Source: Corynebacterium sp.
GTDB taxonomy: Bacteria; Actinomycetota; Actinomycetes; Mycobacteriales; Mycobacteriaceae
Reading direction: 5' to 3'
DNA: 38,980 nucleotides
Assembly: GCF_012838985.1 (NCBI RefSeq)
Contig: NZ_DUOE01000109.1
Span: 1-38,980, forward strand
Shown: positions 36,774 to 38,980 of the stretch, piece after piece
How positions within the stretch are numbered: position 1 is the first letter of the stretch
How the letters are laid out: each line of letters starts with the position of its first letter
Notes under the pieces: model-generated
Told to the model about the DNA's origin: nothing
The model's database searches: none
What the model saw: the letters and a program-made list of their open reading frames with translations, nothing else
Position numbers and translations under genes: made by a program

Positions 36774-37523
36774 CTACCGTTTCCCGGCCACGAAGATCGC
36801 CGAGCCGGGGAAGATCCGGCCACGCTCCGGCGACCACTGGCCCCAGGTCTGGGTGAGGTGTTCCGGCCACTCGGGTTCCAGCAGGTCGCTGAGGTGGAAG
36901 CCGGCGTCGTGCAGGGCGCGCACCCAGTCGCCGAGGGTGCGGTGGAACTCGGCGTAGATGATGGTGCCGTCCTCGGTGGTCTCCGTGTACTCGCGCTCGA
37001 AGTAACTGATCTGCGCCTCGAAGGCCGTCGGATCGTCCGGGAAGATCCACCGCATGGGGTGATTGACCGAGAACACCAGGCGGCCGCCGGGGCGGAGGAC
37101 CCGGGCGACGTCGGCAAGCACCGCGGTGACGTCGGGCACGAAGGGCAGCGCACCGAAGGCGGAGAACGCGACGTCGAAGGAGGCGTCGCGGTAGGGGAGC
37201 GCCTGCGCGTCGGCCTGGACGAGGGGGACCGTGCCGTCGGCGCGGGAGAGCATGCCGCGGGAGAGGTCGAAACCGGTGACGAAGCCGACGCCGTCGGCCT
37301 GCAGCCAGGCCGCGCACGGTGCGGAGCCGCAGCCGATCTCGAGGACGGCGGCGTCCGTGACGTCGCCGAGGAGGCGGGCCTCGGATTCGGCGAGCATCTC
37401 CGGGCACCAGTGGAATCCGTCGAGGTAGGAGGCGTGGCGCTCGTGGTAGTCGGCAGCGTCAAGGTCCCACCAGAACCGGTTGGCGGAGGCGGCCTGTGAG
37501 GCGGTTGTTTCTGGTGTGGTCAC
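36774..37523 (-). CDS. Class I SAM-dependent methyltransferase
   Basis: VLEIGCGSAPCAAWLQADGVGFVTGFDLSRGML, DVAFSAFGALPFV; GTG start with GGAAGGAAAA upstream. Confidence 0.88.
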   Translation of the reverse strand: MTTPETTASQAASANRFWWDLDAADYHERHASYLDGFHWCPEMLAESEARLLGDVTDAAVLEIGCGSAPCAAWLQADGVGFVTGFDLSRGMLSRADGTVPLVQADAQALPYRDASFDVAFSAFGALPFVPDVTAVLADVARVLRPGGRLVFSVNHPMRWIFPDDPTAFEAQISYFEREYTETTEDGTIIYAEFHRTLGDWVRALHDAGFHLSDLLEPEWPEHLTQTWGQWSPERGRIFPGSAIFVAGKR

Positions 37524-37627
37524 GGCGTGATTTTCCTTCCGGGGGCATTTGCCCTTGGCGTGGCTGGGTACTAGTGTGTTATGGGCGTGTCTGTGTCTTG
37601 TGGTGCGGTGGGCTGTAATAGGAGGGT

Positions 37628-37641
37628 CCGCGCATGCGCGG
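37628..37641. repeat. Perfect palindrome CCGCGCATGCGCGG in the rpsA upstream region
   Basis: 14-bp perfect palindrome about 75 nt before the rpsA start. Confidence 0.45.
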
Positions 37642-37715
37642 GGTGAGATCGGATTTCCGAGAGACACGTTCCTGTCCACTTTCTATCTCCTATCCAACCC
37701 GGAGCAACTGAACAC

Positions 37716-38980
37716 ATGCCCAACACCACTACCCCTCAGGTTGCCGTCAACGACATCGGCTCCGCTGAGGACTTCCTCGCAGCAGTCGACGCCACGATCA
37801 AGTACTTCAACGACGGCGACATCGTCGAAGGCACCGTCGTCAAGGTCGACCGCGACGAGGTTCTTCTCGACATCGGATACAAGACCGAGGGCGTCATCCC
37901 GTCCCGCGAGCTCTCCATCAAGCACGATGTCGACCCGGACGAGGTCGTCGAGGTCGGCGACGAGATCGACGCACTGGTCCTCACCAAGGAGGACAAGGAG
38001 GGTCGCCTGATCCTCTCCAAGAAGCGCGCACAGTACGAGCGCGCCTGGGGCGCCATCGAGGAGCTGCAGGAGAAGGACGAGCCGGTCACCGGTACCGTCA
38101 TCGAGGTCGTCAAGGGCGGCCTCATCCTGGACATCGGCCTCCGTGGCTTCCTGCCGGCCTCCCTCGTCGAGATGCGTCGCGTCCGCGACCTGGATCCGTA
38201 CATCGGCCAGGAGCTCGAGGCCAAGATCATCGAGCTGGACAAGCACCGCAACAACGTGGTCCTGTCCCGCCGCGCATGGCTCGAGCAGACCCAGTCCGAG
38301 GTCCGCTCCGAGTTCCTGCACCAGCTGCAGAAGGGTCAGGTCCGCAAGGGCGTTGTCTCCTCCATCGTCAACTTCGGCGCCTTCGTCGATCTCGGCGGTG
38401 TCGACGGCCTGGTTCACGTCTCCGAGCTGTCCTGGAAGCACATCGACCACCCGTCCGAGGTCGTCACCGTCGGCGATGAGGTCACCGTCGAGGTTCTCGA
38501 CGTCGATCTCGACCGCGAGCGCGTCTCCCTGTCGCTGAAGGCGACCCAGGAGGACCCGTGGCGCGTCTTCGCCCGCACCCACGCTGTGGGTCAGATCGTC
38601 CCGGGCAAGGTCACCAAGCTCGTCCCGTTCGGCGCCTTCGTCCGCGTCGAGGAGGGCATCGAGGGCCTGGTCCACATCTCCGAGCTGGCTCAGCGCCACG
38701 TCGAGGTTCCGGACCAGGTTGTCACCGTCGGCCAGGAGGCCATGGTCAAGGTCATCGACATCGACCTCGAGCGTCGTCGTATCTCCCTGTCCCTCAAGCA
38801 GGCCGACGAGGACTACACCGACGAGTTCGACCCGTCCAAGTACGGCATGGCCGACTCCTACGACGAGCAGGGCAACTACATCTTCCCGGAGGGCTTCGAC
38901 CCGGAGACCAACGAGTGGCTCGAGGGCTTCGACGAGCAGCGTCAGGCCTGGGAGGCCCGCTACGCCGAGGCAGATCGTCG
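37716..38980 (+). CDS. rpsA: 30S ribosomal protein S1, 3'-truncated by window edge
   Basis: ATG at 37716 (MPNTTTPQVAVNDIGSAEDFLAAVDATIKYFNDGDIVEGTVVKVDRDEVLLDIGYKTEGVIPSREL); repeated S1 domains, open to window end. Confidence 0.97.
   Translation, partial: MPNTTTPQVAVNDIGSAEDFLAAVDATIKYFNDGDIVEGTVVKVDRDEVLLDIGYKTEGVIPSRELSIKHDVDPDEVVEVGDEIDALVLTKEDKEGRLILSKKRAQYERAWGAIEELQEKDEPVTGTVIEVVKGGLILDIGLRGFLPASLVEMRRVRDLDPYIGQELEAKIIELDKHRNNVVLSRRAWLEQTQSEVRSEFLHQLQKGQVRKGVVSSIVNFGAFVDLGGVDGLVHVSELSWKHIDHPSEVVTVGDEVTVEVLDVDLDRERVSLSLKATQEDPWRVFARTHAVGQIVPGKVTKLVPFGAFVRVEEGIEGLVHISELAQRHVEVPDQVVTVGQEAMVKVIDIDLERRRISLSLKQADEDYTDEFDPSKYGMADSYDEQGNYIFPEGFDPETNEWLEGFDEQRQAWEARYAEADR

Noticed and set aside
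1-38980. CRISPR array, prophage, toxin-antitoxin or defence island
   Set aside because: No spaced repeats, phage structural genes, or recognisable defence/TA families; the only nuclease-like gene is a solitary DUF222-HNH protein

Overview
High-GC actinobacterial chromosome, almost certainly a Corynebacterium. The conserved backbone is ltbR/leuCD - mutT1-like - gpsA - ddl - DUF3515 - thiL - ung - DAK - recG - BCCP-like - rsmD - coaD, followed by an amino-acid ABC transporter, polA and rpsA. No IS element, prophage, CRISPR array or rRNA was recognised. The most distinctive accessory block is on the minus strand at about 24.5-33.0 kb. It has two highly similar Na/Pi cotransporter genes flanking a PstS-like lipoprotein and a 73-aa coiled-coil protein. 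These are followed by a four-gene 2-oxoacid:acceptor oxidoreductase cluster (gamma, alpha, beta) whose fourth gene is a GltD-like flavoprotein with a C-terminal 2x[4Fe-4S] ferredoxin domain. Other notable points: (i) a FAD-NAD(P)-binding/fold-III PLP decarboxylase fusion cut by the left edge; (ii) a class-I-shaped tRNA with a Leu CAA anticodon and no long variable arm; (iii) nine genes with a TANNNT -10 element placed 6-8 nt before the start codon (leaderless signature), three of which use the upstream gene's TAG stop as the first bases of the -10; (iv) all six convergent gene pairs overlap at their 3' ends; (v) a tandemly duplicated DUF3515 protein; (vi) a 17-Cys Csp-like copper-storage protein coupled to an SRPBCC protein; (vii) a stand-alone 69-aa biotinyl-domain protein between recG and rsmD. 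Everything is from reading the sequence and family knowledge; no searches were run.
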